A stretch of 35,083 nucleotides of DNA, from NCBI RefSeq assembly GCF_012843435.1, contig NZ_JABAFC010000039.1, positions 1 to 35,083 of the forward strand, in the 5' to 3' direction. A model generated the notes under the pieces. The model did not search any database. It worked only from the letters and a program-made list of their open reading frames with translations, and was not told the DNA's origin. Each line of letters starts with the position of its first letter. Position 1 is the first letter of the stretch. Below are positions 16,201 to 24,662 of this stretch, piece by piece. The position numbers and the translations under genes are program-made. The DNA is from Psychrobacillus sp. BL-248-WT-3 (GTDB lineage: Bacteria > Bacillota > Bacilli > Bacillales_A > Planococcaceae).

Positions 16201-16914
16201 CAGCGCCATCGCTTCCTCCAGCTGATAAATAATTGCGAGCTTTAATGGGTCGATGAATGGCAGTTCATCTATCGTCATGTCACTGTCTAGCTCATAAGCT
16301 TCCGGGATAGCCAGTAGCCATTTCTTTGGCTCTGGATGCACACGAGCATACGTATATAACTTATCGATCATCACTTCAATCGATTGGTCATCTCGATCGG
16401 AGGTGAAGCTGTCGGATAATAGATACATAGCGTCTGGATTTTCTGTCTGGTATGCTTCTTCTAGGATGTCTGCAAGAACATCGTCGCGTAGAAGAGCTGC
16501 CTCTGTGTCATCTGCTATTCGAAAGCCCGGATCGATTGTCAGCATATAGGAATACTGACGCACAATGTTTAAACAAAAGGAGTGCAAGGTGGAAATCTGT
16601 GCTTTGTTTAACAACGTCAGCTGCTTTCTTAAATGATTGGAGTTAGGGTCCAAGGCAATCGCTTTTTCTAACGCCTCTCTCATTCGATGACGCATTTCTG
16701 CTGCCGAAGCATTTGTGAATGTAACGACTAGCAATTCATCTACGTTTATTGGATTTTCCTTTGCAATCACCTTTTGTATAAGTCGATCGATGAGCACAGC
16801 TGTTTTACCAGAACCTGCAGCGGCAGCTACGAGCACATCTGAACCAGTTGCCCAGATTGCCTTCCACTGCGCTGGTGTCCAAGTTAAATCATCTGGCATC
16901 TTAGGAATCTTCAT
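13201..16914 (-). CDS. addA: ATP-dependent helicase/nuclease subunit A
   Basis: A 1237-residue AddA, the 3'-to-5' motor and one nuclease of the AddAB complex, which resects double-strand breaks to Chi and loads RecA. UvrD-type helicase motifs appear in order: Walker A AAAGSGKTAVL (about 32-42), the DEYQDTN Walker B (about 412-418), GDVKQSIYRFR, TIHSSKGLEFPVV (about 813-825) and VAMTRAKEHLFLV. The C-terminal RecB-type nuclease has GTAVHAFMQH, a late Asp, and LLDYKTDKV. The length matches the family (1232 in B. subtilis). Its ATG overlaps the addB stop by 14 bp, indicating translational coupling; AAGGAGATG precedes it. Confidence 0.97.
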   Translation of the reverse strand: MKIPKMPDDLTWTPAQWKAIWATGSDVLVAAAAGSGKTAVLIDRLIQKVIAKENPINVDELLVVTFTNASAAEMRHRMREALEKAIALDPNSNHLRKQLTLLNKAQISTLHSFCLNIVRQYSYMLTIDPGFRIADDTEAALLRDDVLADILEEAYQTENPDAMYLLSDSFTSDRDDQSIEVMIDKLYTYARVHPEPKKWLLAIPEAYELDSDMTIDELPFIDPLKLAIIYQLEEAMALAEDIRKLANLPDGPAPLGETAINDQQLIQEAIRLLKMGSWQDTYYYFQGLKWGKAASIRKDSCDEELKKKATSKRNKAKKVVNDLKDKYFTRTPERLLEEMRLMAPHLKTLVNLAISYGERYTAAKNDRGLVDFSDLEHYALEILTDHDEDGNLVSSAIAKEYQERFKEVLVDEYQDTNNLQETILQLVKSGDELTGNMFMVGDVKQSIYRFRLAEPMLFLGKYRVFNEEPLDSGVKIDLNANFRSRQEVLHGTNYIFQQIMGKNVGEIDYDDAASLKPQAPYDDKDAAVELALLYEVEDGSAEVDADEEGFSSVDAEEELKKSQAEARYIISKIKEMIASGHTVYDPWKKKERPVQYSDMVILMRSMTWSQEVNEQFKEAGIPLYAELSKGYFEAIEVLIMLHTLRTIDNPYQDISLASVLRAPFVGLTESELALIRLAAPKESFYEALKLFVSSGGAGLSSETAEKLQRFLLQFEDWRDLSRRGSLADLIWQIYLDTHYYEIVGSMPNGKQRQANLRVLHDRAVAYEKTSFRGLFRFLRFIDRMRKRGDDLGAARSISEKENVVRLMTIHSSKGLEFPVVFLAGMGRPFNQMDFNESYLFDQTFGLAVKAIDPIKRISFTSLPFLAVKEKKQMELKAEEMRVLYVAMTRAKEHLFLVATIKDLAKTLDKWEDSQTLMSDEMIPDYKRAKAKGYLDWIGPALARHRDYSQLSQINEANIVEGPSKWNIVAKHIDELKVHQEEEKKEETSLQELLQLENPALLEDVKKIFDTRYEFEASTHKRSKQSVSEMKRLQLLSERHDEEFFGPTTTPVKSKVAKRPFFLQEGTKLTGAEAGTAVHAFMQHVDLSERKTAEQVLAFAERLKEREIITNAEKEAINPEKMVPFFHSEMAERLRIAKNVMREFPFTYALVDQDGDKQIVQGVVDCLFQEEDGRWVLLDYKTDKVKHLQSNEDLLLKEMKNRYAIQLSLYEKAIEDILKVDIKEKVLYLFDINKTVII

Positions 16915-19900
16915 TTGTACTCATCTCCTTTTGTATCTTGTCCGCTATAACATCTAGTTTATCTACTTTTAACACTCGGACCTTTTGCTCCGGATCCTGC
17001 GGGTCGAATTGACAAACGCTCCTATATGAGCAAAATTGGCAAGGCATCTTATCCTTCATGACATATGGATATACTCTCGTGTCTCCTGCGTTCATGCCGT
17101 TCCCAGCCTGTTCATGCTTTTTACGGACAAAGGTTTGAAGAAGTTTCATTTGATTTGGTTCTACTACTTTAGAGGAGGATTTGGAAAGGCTGCCGTCCTT
17201 GTTCATCCGGACAGGAATAACCTTCGAAAAACCATCTATTTGCTCGTCCATCTCTGTAATCACTTCTGGGTCGGATAACAACAGTCCATTCATTTTATAG
17301 GATTTATATATGGAATCCTGTAGCTCCTCATCCTCTAATTCCTTCTCGCTTTGAATAAACGGATTATGCATATGAACGTAAAGTACACCAGCAGGCTCTG
17401 CTTCTTCCTGGAGCCATATTTTAGCGTTTTCTACAGCGACGTCTAAGTACGTTAACAGCTGTAAGGAAATACCGTGATACACTTCATTGAGATCAAGACC
17501 TTTTTTGGAGGACTTATAATCAATGATGCGCATGAACATATTGCCATTTACATTCGCTGCGTCCACTCGGTCAATTCTTCCACGCAATTGCATCTTACGT
17601 CTATGTTTTAATGGTATCTCTAGAGGTGGCAATTGTTCGCCTGGACCAAAGCCTGCCTCGATAGCAATTGGTACGAAGCCAGATACTTTGGAATGTCTGC
17701 TTAATGCCACTAACGTGTTTCCGACGATTTGCTCTAATTTTCTTTGAATATAACGATAACGATTCGTACTCAACAATAGCTGATGCACAAAAATTGGTAC
17801 GATATGGTCGACTGCCTGCTTGGCAAACTGCATGCATTGGGCTCTAGTCAACTGTCCCCACGTTAAATCTAAGCGAGAGGTTTCATCTGAAATCCATTTC
17901 ATTGCAGCATGAAAAAGATCTCCCATAGCCGGTGCCTCTAAGCGATATTCTGAACGCTCCTCTAGCTTTAACCCATACCCAGCAAAGTGGGCAAACGGAC
18001 AGCTATAATACTTTTCAACTCTTGAAACACTGGAATTAATCGTTTCTCCGTATAAAGCAGCCGTTATATCCGAGGATAGAAGGTCTGTTTTGTTTCCACG
18101 CAGCATTGGGCGAATAATTCGCTTAATAAGCGTAGACCAATAAGGATCCTCCATATAATACTGATACACAGCCTGCCATTCATCTGATAACTCTCCAGAC
18201 TGTAAAGCCTGTCGTAACTGCATCGACAGGTAAGCAAGAGTAGTTCTCGGGTGGCTGATTAACGTCATACTAAAGCTAGGATCCTTTACATCAGAAGGAT
18301 CGATTACCGCTATCTCTAGTGGTACCCCTCCTACAAGCTGTTGGAGCTTACTAATATACATAGAAGGCAACTGAGCCTTCCCTTCACTATCGGCAATAGC
18401 ATAGGAAACATACAAATAGTGAGAAGGCGTAGCAAAGGCTTTATAAGTCAAGTAATTTTCATCGAGCAATCTCATTCGAGAAGTCGGTGCGAGCTCAAAG
18501 CCTACTTGGGCGAACCACTCACGCTCCGTATCCGACAGCAAGCCCTCGTGATCGATTCTTTTTGGAAACACACCATCGTTCACTCCAACTACAAAAACCG
18601 CTTTTATATTCGTCAGACGCGCAGTATCAACGTTTCCAACAATCACCTGATCAATCGATGGAGGAATGCGAGAAAACTCTAGCTGGTCATAGCCCTCGTC
18701 AAGTATTTTCATAGTCTCTTCGAGAGACATTTCCTTCTCTCCGAACATTAGAACAAATTGATCTAGCACATCGACCCATTCATTCCACGCTTGGTCATGC
18801 TCTGTAGCCAGCAACAGCTGTCCGCTTTCCTCCTCCACTTCTTTAAGTTTTTGCAGTTTTTCGTACACCTGTAAGGATTCCATAAAGGTATAGAGCGCAA
18901 TAGCAATTTCTCTTCCTGTATTACATTCCTCCAGGGCATCTGCCAAATTCTTTATCGGCTGGATAAGAATATCTCTCGCCGCGTGAATATCAGCCTGAAT
19001 ACTAAGCTCTTCATCCGTTTGTACCTTTGAATAGAATTCTAGGCCTCTATACTTTTTGTACACCCATCTTCGACTATCGAACCATCTATCCCCGTATATA
19101 CCAAAGGACAGCACGAAATTCTCTAAACGATCTGCTCGTTCTCTCCACATCGTTTTAGGTGCATCAATCGGGAAGAATAGATCCGTTTTAATCGCTCGGA
19201 ACATCGGCTCATATTTCCAGTCCGATTGAATAATTTCTAAAACCGTTCTGCTGAGCTCGATCAGAGGATGGTGAAGCATAGATTTCTTTTTACTTATAAA
19301 AAATGGGATTTCATATTGGGGAAAAGTTGTCTCTATTAGCCCTTCATAACTTTCAGTATCTCGGTGTAATATTGCCATTTCGTTATAGCGGACATTTTTA
19401 AATTGAGCTAAATCTCTAATTTGTCTAGCAACTGCATGAATCTCGGCGCGTCTATTCATCGCCTCCGTTAGCCTTAGTGCTCCATTAGACATAACTTGAG
19501 GAGTTGGGATTTGGTCGAAATTAGCTTCAATATGAGCAAGCTCTTCTGCTACGAACCGTCTTTGATCTGTAAAATGCTTCGTTTCCTCTACCTGAATGTT
19601 TTCAGTCTGAGCCATTTCAATTAATCTAGCAGCTGTATTAGCAGGCTGGAAGAAAAGAGATTGCTCATCAAAGGCATCTGAAAGACTCTCCATTGGCAGT
19701 GCGATAGATAGTCTTTTTACCTTTTTCATCAATGCTTGGATAATTTCTAGTTCTCGAGCGGTAAAGGAGGTGAAACCATCAATATAAATTTCTGAGGTTT
19801 CCAAAAGATAGGAGTCCTTAATATTATTTGCGAGTAGTGTTAAATACCCTTCTCCGTCTACATAGCTTGTCCCTAGCCTTTGTTCGATTAAATCAAGCAT

Positions 19901-20395
19901 CATCATAATATCCGAGGATTTATCTAATAATGTTTGAGGGGCATCGACAGCCTTTAAGCTGCTAAAGGCATTGCTCATCGAAGAGGAGTCCACGCAATAA
20001 CGACTAAATTCCTTCAATAGCACCTCTATTTGGTCGGTGAACCCTCGCTTAGTAGATGCACGCTTAAACAAAGTAAATTCGTCCTTGTTGTCCTCTAATA
20101 AGCTACGAATAAGCATACGATAGCCAAAGCCGCTAATCTCTTCTTTAGCTATCCCACCTGTTTCTTGAAGAACACGCCAGGCAAGCCGTTTAAATGTACT
20201 CACTTGGGCGCGAATAATTCCAGTTACCCCTGAATCAGCGGCCATGTCATATTCACTGGAAAATGACATTTGGTCAGGTACTATATAAAAAATCGGATCT
20301 CCGAATGGAGCCGCATTTACTGATTGAACAATTTCTTGTTGCATAAACTTTGTCTTACCGGATCCAGACCGACCACTAATAATTCGTAATGACAA
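16901..20395 (-). CDS. addB: ATP-dependent helicase/nuclease subunit B
   Basis: AddB partners AddA; it carries the Chi-recognition site in an inactivated helicase and a second nuclease domain. The Walker A GRSGSGKTK is at the extreme N-terminus, and the PDQMSFSSEYD segment follows. The nuclease has LRGRIDRVD, IDYKSSKK and the Q-containing GISLQLLTYLD. The Fe-S staple needs one cysteine in YYSCPFAHF and three at about 1119, 1122 and 1128 (MPCQFCSYRSVC); all are present. The frame extends upstream to 20548, inside lepB. The TTG at 20395 follows AAAGGAG by ten bases and gives 1164 residues, against 1166 in B. subtilis, so it is chosen. ATG 20416 is the alternative but overlaps that ribosome site. 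Confidence 0.94.
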   Translation of the reverse strand: MSLRIISGRSGSGKTKFMQQEIVQSVNAAPFGDPIFYIVPDQMSFSSEYDMAADSGVTGIIRAQVSTFKRLAWRVLQETGGIAKEEISGFGYRMLIRSLLEDNKDEFTLFKRASTKRGFTDQIEVLLKEFSRYCVDSSSMSNAFSSLKAVDAPQTLLDKSSDIMMMLDLIEQRLGTSYVDGEGYLTLLANNIKDSYLLETSEIYIDGFTSFTARELEIIQALMKKVKRLSIALPMESLSDAFDEQSLFFQPANTAARLIEMAQTENIQVEETKHFTDQRRFVAEELAHIEANFDQIPTPQVMSNGALRLTEAMNRRAEIHAVARQIRDLAQFKNVRYNEMAILHRDTESYEGLIETTFPQYEIPFFISKKKSMLHHPLIELSRTVLEIIQSDWKYEPMFRAIKTDLFFPIDAPKTMWRERADRLENFVLSFGIYGDRWFDSRRWVYKKYRGLEFYSKVQTDEELSIQADIHAARDILIQPIKNLADALEECNTGREIAIALYTFMESLQVYEKLQKLKEVEEESGQLLLATEHDQAWNEWVDVLDQFVLMFGEKEMSLEETMKILDEGYDQLEFSRIPPSIDQVIVGNVDTARLTNIKAVFVVGVNDGVFPKRIDHEGLLSDTEREWFAQVGFELAPTSRMRLLDENYLTYKAFATPSHYLYVSYAIADSEGKAQLPSMYISKLQQLVGGVPLEIAVIDPSDVKDPSFSMTLISHPRTTLAYLSMQLRQALQSGELSDEWQAVYQYYMEDPYWSTLIKRIIRPMLRGNKTDLLSSDITAALYGETINSSVSRVEKYYSCPFAHFAGYGLKLEERSEYRLEAPAMGDLFHAAMKWISDETSRLDLTWGQLTRAQCMQFAKQAVDHIVPIFVHQLLLSTNRYRYIQRKLEQIVGNTLVALSRHSKVSGFVPIAIEAGFGPGEQLPPLEIPLKHRRKMQLRGRIDRVDAANVNGNMFMRIIDYKSSKKGLDLNEVYHGISLQLLTYLDVAVENAKIWLQEEAEPAGVLYVHMHNPFIQSEKELEDEELQDSIYKSYKMNGLLLSDPEVITEMDEQIDGFSKVIPVRMNKDGSLSKSSSKVVEPNQMKLLQTFVRKKHEQAGNGMNAGDTRVYPYVMKDKMPCQFCSYRSVCQFDPQDPEQKVRVLKVDKLDVIADKIQKEMSTNEDS

Positions 20396-20474
20396 GCTAA
20401 ACAAGCTCCTTTCCATAAAAAAAACGAATAATCTCCTACTCTCTATTGTACAAAACATAGTCAAGTGAGGGAAA

Positions 20475-21023
20475 TTATTCGGACGTAAAATTGAAGGTAG
20501 CATCTGCCAATGGAAGGTATTTGAATTTAACCTCTCCAATAACTTCATCTTTATCTATAAAATGAAAATACCGACTGTCTAGACTAGCAATTCGATTATC
20601 TCCTAGTACAAAAAGTTTGCCTTCCGGTACCGTTTTACTGCCAGTTAGTTCAAGTAAATTAAAGTCTTCCGTAAAATGTTCATCTGGATTTTTATAAGCA
20701 AGATTACTTTCTAGAAATGGCTCCTTTACCTGTTTTTCGTTCACAAATAGCTCATCATTTTCATACCGGATTGTATCTCCCGGCAACCCAATAACACGCT
20801 TTACAAAGTCTTCCTCACCATTGTTAAAAATGATGACGTCCATACGGTTGATCGGTGAGATTTTACTAATTAAAACCCTATCCTTATCCGCAAGGGTTGG
20901 CATCATCGACTTACCACTAACTTCATAATTTGTTACAAGAAACATTCGAACTATGACTACAATAGCTATAGCGATAGTTATGGCAATGACCCATTCCATT
21001 GTCTCCTGCTTAAATTTACTCAA
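20475..21023 (-). CDS. lepB: Type I signal peptidase
   Basis: A 182-residue SipS/LepB protease that removes signal peptides at the outer face of the membrane. One N-terminal membrane helix (about 12-30) is followed by GKSMMPTL with the nucleophile Ser39, then FVKRVIGLPGD with the general-base Lys75, and the GDNRIASLDSRYF box. Size and single anchor fit the Gram-positive sip group. The start is TTG after GAGGAGAG, overlapping the end of the upstream membrane-protein gene by 8 bp, so the two are translationally coupled. addB follows 79 bp downstream. Confidence 0.95.
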   Translation of the reverse strand: MSKFKQETMEWVIAITIAIAIVVIVRMFLVTNYEVSGKSMMPTLADKDRVLISKISPINRMDVIIFNNGEEDFVKRVIGLPGDTIRYENDELFVNEKQVKEPFLESNLAYKNPDEHFTEDFNLLELTGSKTVPEGKLFVLGDNRIASLDSRYFHFIDKDEVIGEVKFKYLPLADATFNFTSE

Positions 21024-21657
21024 ATGTCTCTCCTCTTTTTCTCTTTCTTTTTATATTGACTCCACTTATGTCTTCTTCTACTCTCTTTTCAATTCTTTTT
21101 TCCACATGCTTTCCTATAAACCATAAGATAGCAATAATTAGGATAACAATTGCAGTTCGAACCGGTTGTGTCACAAGTGCTTTAAGATCTGAGCCGATAA
21201 AGCTAACGACAAAAATCATAATGAGCTTTCCTGAGGCTACAGTCCATAAATACGTATGTTTTTTTATATTTGATAACCCTGCTACGATATTAACCAGAGC
21301 AGATGGAGTAAAAGGGAAACAGATCAATAGGAATAGTGGTCCAAAACCATTCCTCTCTACCCATAATATTAATTTTTGTATTCTTTCATGCCTAGTTATA
21401 AAACCTAAAACTCTGGCCCGTCCATATTTACGAATAACTAAAAAGACGGTATAAGCTCCAACAAAGGAACCAACCCATGATAATAAAAATCCAAACAATA
21501 AACCATAAGCAGCTACGTTAGCAACGATAAAAACGACTAATGGTAAAAATGGCAGAAAGGCTTCCAGAAAGGGCAGAAGAATGCCGATAATCGGGCCAAG
21601 TGTCCGATATTCTTTTGTTAAATCAGTAAGTGTCTCAAACGATAACCAATCTGGCAT
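21016..21657 (-). CDS. TVP38/TMEM64 (VTT domain) membrane protein
   Basis: A 213-residue multipass protein of the DedA/VTT superfamily. The GFLLSWVGSFVGAYTVFLVIRKYGR segment and the FPFTPSALVNIVAGLS loop, with its re-entrant proline/glycine pattern, are the family core. The C-terminus is a charged, Lys/Arg/Glu-rich cytoplasmic tail of about 30 residues. Family members are linked to lipid scrambling or membrane homeostasis; no substrate can be given here. GGAGGAGAG precedes the ATG. It heads the unit with lepB. Confidence 0.85.
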   Translation of the reverse strand: MPDWLSFETLTDLTKEYRTLGPIIGILLPFLEAFLPFLPLVVFIVANVAAYGLLFGFLLSWVGSFVGAYTVFLVIRKYGRARVLGFITRHERIQKLILWVERNGFGPLFLLICFPFTPSALVNIVAGLSNIKKHTYLWTVASGKLIMIFVVSFIGSDLKALVTQPVRTAIVILIIAILWFIGKHVEKRIEKRVEEDISGVNIKRKRKRGETFE

Positions 21658-21700
21658 GTCTCTCTCCTCCGCCTATGTATATTTATACTTTCCCCTTTTA

Positions 21701-21729
21701 TTGTATACATAAAACTATACTCTTATAGT
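21701..21729 (+). promoter_or_regulatory. Candidate azlCD promoter with overlapping palindrome
   Basis: TTGTAT (21701-21706), a 17-bp spacer and TATAGT (21724-21729) form a plausible promoter; a perfect TATAAT overlaps at 21729-21734. ACTATA (21714-21719) and TATAGT (21724-21729) are an inverted repeat across the -10 region that could be an operator. Confidence 0.4.
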
Positions 21730-21767
21730 ATAATTTTTTCATTATGTAAAAAGGATGTGAATATTTT

Positions 21768-22475
21768 GTGAATAGATTTTTCGCGAGCGGGATGCGGGAT
21801 GGACTAAGTATCGCTATTGGTTATTTTCCCGTGGCTCTCACCTTTGGCCTATTAGCAAAAACCTCAGGATTGTCTCTTCTGGAGTCAACCGCCATGAGCA
21901 TATTTGTTTACGCTGGAGCAGCCCAATATATGTCCTTAACGCTTATAACAAAAGGGGTAGACCCTATATTAATTGTATTAAATACTTTTGTAGTAAATAT
22001 CCGTCACTTTCTTATGACGGCATCACTCAATGAAAAGATGCAAAGCGAGAAACGATGGATTAAAGGCATTTATGCATTTGGGATAACGGACGAAGCCTTT
22101 TCGGTTCTTGCTACTAAAAAAGGCGAGAAAATTTCCACCCCGTTTGCATTTGGTGTCGTGATTATTGCCTATAGTAGCTGGGTTGTCTTCACTGCAATTG
22201 GTCATGCGATTGGTGCAAACCTCCCTGCTTTTTTAAAAGCAGCGATGGCTATAGCTTTATATGCCATGTTCATAGGATTACTAGTCCCGTCTATGAAGGG
22301 TAACCGAAAAGTAGTGATGCTAGCCCTCATTTCTGCTGTGATTAATGCTTTTTTTTACTGGACTAGCTTACTTTCTACTGGATGGGCTATATTAGTCGCA
22401 ACGCTTGCTTCTTCTATTCTAGTTGAAATCATCTATGCAAGAAAACAAAAAAGCTTGCCAAAAGGAGTGTTATAA
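21768..22475 (+). CDS. azlC: AzlC family branched-chain amino acid exporter, large subunit
   Basis: A 235-residue membrane protein of the AzlC/YgaZ family, which works with the small subunit AzlD/YgaH in export of branched-chain amino acids or analogues. Markers are the N-terminal GMRDGLSIAIGYFPVALTFG, FVYAGAAQYM and VVNIRHFLM segments, and about seven membrane helices. The start is GTG with AAGGATG upstream. The stop is 1 bp before the azlD start, so the pair is translationally coupled. Confidence 0.92.
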   Translation: MNRFFASGMRDGLSIAIGYFPVALTFGLLAKTSGLSLLESTAMSIFVYAGAAQYMSLTLITKGVDPILIVLNTFVVNIRHFLMTASLNEKMQSEKRWIKGIYAFGITDEAFSVLATKKGEKISTPFAFGVVIIAYSSWVVFTAIGHAIGANLPAFLKAAMAIALYAMFIGLLVPSMKGNRKVVMLALISAVINAFFYWTSLLSTGWAILVATLASSILVEIIYARKQKSLPKGVL

Positions 22476-22476
22476 A

Positions 22477-22785
22477 TTGGGTAGTTGGTATTGGTGGATG
22501 CTCTTTGGCATGGCAGTTGTTACTTACATTCCTCGGGCATTTCCTTTAACATTTTTGGAAGGCAAGGAACTGCCACCTGTTATTTCAGGTATATTACGTA
22601 ATATACCTTTTGCTGTTTTAGGAGCATTAATATTTCCAGCAGTTTTATACATACAAGAAGGCGATATATTTTTTGGTTTTATAGGTGCGATCATTGCTTT
22701 TACTCTCGCTTTTTTATTTCAAAATGTGATGGTTGTCGTCCTTGGAACAGTTGGTTTTTTAGCAGTTTATAGCCTCTTTATATAA
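22477..22785 (+). CDS. azlD: AzlD family branched-chain amino acid exporter, small subunit
   Basis: A roughly 102-residue protein with about four helices and the family segment VTYIPRAFPLTFL, followed by a helix pattern ending VGFLAVYSLF. The frame opens upstream at 22423 inside azlC, but TTG 22477 follows AAAGGAG by nine bases and lies 1 bp past the azlC stop. It gives a protein of the usual AzlD size beginning GSWYWWMLF after the start residue. Confidence 0.88.
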   Translation: MGSWYWWMLFGMAVVTYIPRAFPLTFLEGKELPPVISGILRNIPFAVLGALIFPAVLYIQEGDIFFGFIGAIIAFTLAFLFQNVMVVVLGTVGFLAVYSLFI

Positions 22786-22996
22786 AGGTTTAACTTCTTT
22801 AAAAATTTTTATTTATTAAAGCTTTGTTAAAGTTATTGGCTTATTTGGACTAACAATTCTTATTTATAGTGACTGTAAACATATTCAAATGACTATCAAA
22901 TAAATTATGAAATTGGGGTTGGCAACAGTTTTTTTGCTTTGTTTATGCAAGTAAATTTATAATCAATATATCGATGTATCAAGGATGTTCCTATTT

Positions 22997-23130
22997 ATTG
23001 ATTGGAGCGCCAGACGGCGACTCCAGTGGGATGAGTGAGACAGATAAGACATCACAACCACGCGCGCAAGCGATGGGTGATGGCTTATCGCTCACCCCAC
23101 GGAAAGCGTCCGGTTGGCGCGGAAATCAAT
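22997..23130. repeat. 134-bp foldback intergenic element
   Basis: The ends pair exactly: ATTGATT (22997-23003) with AATCAAT (23124-23130) and GCGCCA (23007-23012) with TGGCGC (23115-23120), separated by a GGA/GGA internal loop. Inside, GTGGG/CCCAC and GATAAG-CATCAC with GTGATG-CTTATC form further helices. It is G+C-rich in an A+T-rich spacer and resembles a repeat I know from intergenic regions of many Bacillaceae, with blocks such as GACTCCAGTGGGA and GGAAAGCG. It is most likely a small non-autonomous mobile repeat. The rest of 22786-23310 shows nothing else that I can support. Confidence 0.85.
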
Positions 23131-23312
23131 TCAACTCTCTGATTTATAGATTTCTTTTGTATGCATCATAAATCACCCCTACTCTTTAACATAGCCTTAT
23201 AGCTCATCCATGAATATAAAACTATGTTATTTATTATTTTTTTGAGCCCTTCAAAAATTTATATTCAATTAATCAATTAAGTGGTTCAAATTACCCTATT
23301 TTTAAAAACCTC

Positions 23313-23341
23313 TTGACGGTTATGTTTTTATTGTTTAAAGT
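23313..23341 (+). promoter_or_regulatory. Promoter of the S-box operon
   Basis: TTGACG (23313-23318), a 17-bp spacer and TAAAGT (23336-23341) form a sigma-A type promoter. Initiation near 23348 would place the riboswitch aptamer about 30 nt into the leader. Confidence 0.55.
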
Positions 23342-23379
23342 TTAAAACAATTCTTACAACAATTAAATAGCACATCACT

Positions 23380-23566
23380 TTCTTATCTAGAGAAACCGAG
23401 GGATCAGGCCCTATGACGTTTCGGCAACAGGTTCAAATCTTTGAATACTGTGCCAACTCCTGCAAGCACACTGCTTGAAAGATGAGAAAAGTTGGCTTTT
23501 TCGTAAATTTTGGAGAGCTTTCTTTTTCTTATCGTTTTTAGATAAGAACAAGGAAGCTCTCTTTTT
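23380..23566 (+). promoter_or_regulatory. SAM-I (S-box) riboswitch with terminator
   Basis: The aptamer (about 23380-23486) has the S-box hallmarks in order: CTTATCTAGAG, the GAGGGATCAGGCCCTATGA core, CGGCAAC, GTGCCAACTCCTGC and GAAAGATGAG, where the last block closes P1 with CTTATC. The expression platform is a long hairpin, GAGAGCTT (23513-23520) with AAGCTCTC (23554-23561) and inner TCTTATC/GATAAGA, followed by TTTTT. High S-adenosylmethionine should favour termination, so metNIQ and the M20 gene should be expressed when methionine/SAM is low. Confidence 0.97.
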
Positions 23567-23636
23567 CTCGTGATAGAAAGGTAGATGACTATCTTTTGTC
23601 TGTAACGAACCAATGATGTATGAGGAGGTAATTTGA

Positions 23637-24662
23637 ATGATCGAGTTTAAAAATGTTTCCAAGACCTTTCGTCTTGGCAAGCGGGAGGTGCATGCAGTAA
23701 AAGATGTTTCTCTAAAAATAAAAGAAGGTGAGATATTTGGCATCATAGGATTTAGTGGTGCGGGAAAGAGTACGCTGCTCCGACTAGTTAATATGCTGGA
23801 ACGTCCTTCTGCAGGCTCTGTATTTATTCAGAATATCGATGTCAAATCATTGACTTCCAAACAGTTACGAGCAAGACGAAGAAATATTGGAATGATTTTT
23901 CAAAACTTTAACTTGTTCCACTCTCGCACAGTTGGCGGAAATATTGCTTATCCTCTAAAGCTAGCAGGCTTGAGTAAAAATGAAATTACAAAAAGGGTGA
24001 ACGAACTTCTTAGCTTTGTCGGGCTCTCTGATAAGGAGAAAGATTATCCAAGCCAGTTGTCTGGTGGTCAAAAACAACGTGTTGGTATTGCTCGGGCACT
24101 TGCTACCTCACCTGATATTCTCATTTGTGACGAAGCAACTTCTGCATTGGATCCAGAAACTACTGCAGAAATCCTTCGCTTACTTAAAAAGGTGAATAAG
24201 GAATTTGGAATTACCATTTTGTTAATCACACATGAAATGCACGTCATTCAGTCCATTTGCGATCGAGTAGCTGTCATGGAAAATGGAGAGGTTATTGAAT
24301 CAGGAGACGTATTCGATGTATTTACTGATCCACAGCATCTTACCTCTCAGCGCTTTATACGATCGGTGCAACAGGATTTACCTTCTCCTCAAATTTTAGA
24401 GGATTGGCGTTCTCGAGGAGGCAACGGCTTTTATCGAGTAATCTTCAAGGGAGACGTAACAAATAAAGCCATTTTATCTCAAGTAACTCAGAAGCATCGC
24501 ATTCATTTCAATATTGTTTATGGTTCTATACGAGAGTTACAGGAAAGGCTTTTTGGAGATTTAATAGTGTCTTTTGAAGGCGACACCGTGGCAATTCAAA
24601 GTGCCATTAATGAGCTAGAGACAATCGTTGACATTCAGGAGGTGGCAAAGCATGAAGGTTGA
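23637..24662 (+). CDS. metN: Methionine ABC transporter ATP-binding protein
   Basis: A 341-residue MetN: ABC ATPase with Walker A GFSGAGKST (about 38-46), signature LSGGQKQR (about 140-147), Walker B ILICDEATSALDP and switch His in LITHEMH, followed by a C-terminal ACT-like C2/NIL domain (about 265-341) that binds methionine and inhibits transport. The NIL domain separates MetN from other polar-amino-acid ATPases. AGGAGG precedes the ATG. The S-box upstream confirms control by SAM. It overlaps metI by 11 bp. Confidence 0.96.
   Translation: MIEFKNVSKTFRLGKREVHAVKDVSLKIKEGEIFGIIGFSGAGKSTLLRLVNMLERPSAGSVFIQNIDVKSLTSKQLRARRRNIGMIFQNFNLFHSRTVGGNIAYPLKLAGLSKNEITKRVNELLSFVGLSDKEKDYPSQLSGGQKQRVGIARALATSPDILICDEATSALDPETTAEILRLLKKVNKEFGITILLITHEMHVIQSICDRVAVMENGEVIESGDVFDVFTDPQHLTSQRFIRSVQQDLPSPQILEDWRSRGGNGFYRVIFKGDVTNKAILSQVTQKHRIHFNIVYGSIRELQERLFGDLIVSFEGDTVAIQSAINELETIVDIQEVAKHEG

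Noticed and set aside
20396-20548. Upstream extension of addB by 51 codons
   Set aside because: It overlaps the lepB end, and the well-spaced AAAGGAG before TTG 20395 gives the standard AddB length and N-terminus.
22423-22476. Upstream extension of azlD
   Set aside because: It lies inside azlC, with a polar, non-family sequence; TTG 22477 has the ribosome site.
22974-23171. Small + strand frame over the foldback element
   Set aside because: The sequence is explained by paired helices of the repeat and shows no ribosome-binding site.
23404-23746. Two - strand open frames over the leader of metN
   Set aside because: They overlap the S-box aptamer and terminator, which explain the sequence fully; neither has protein-like composition or a ribosome site.
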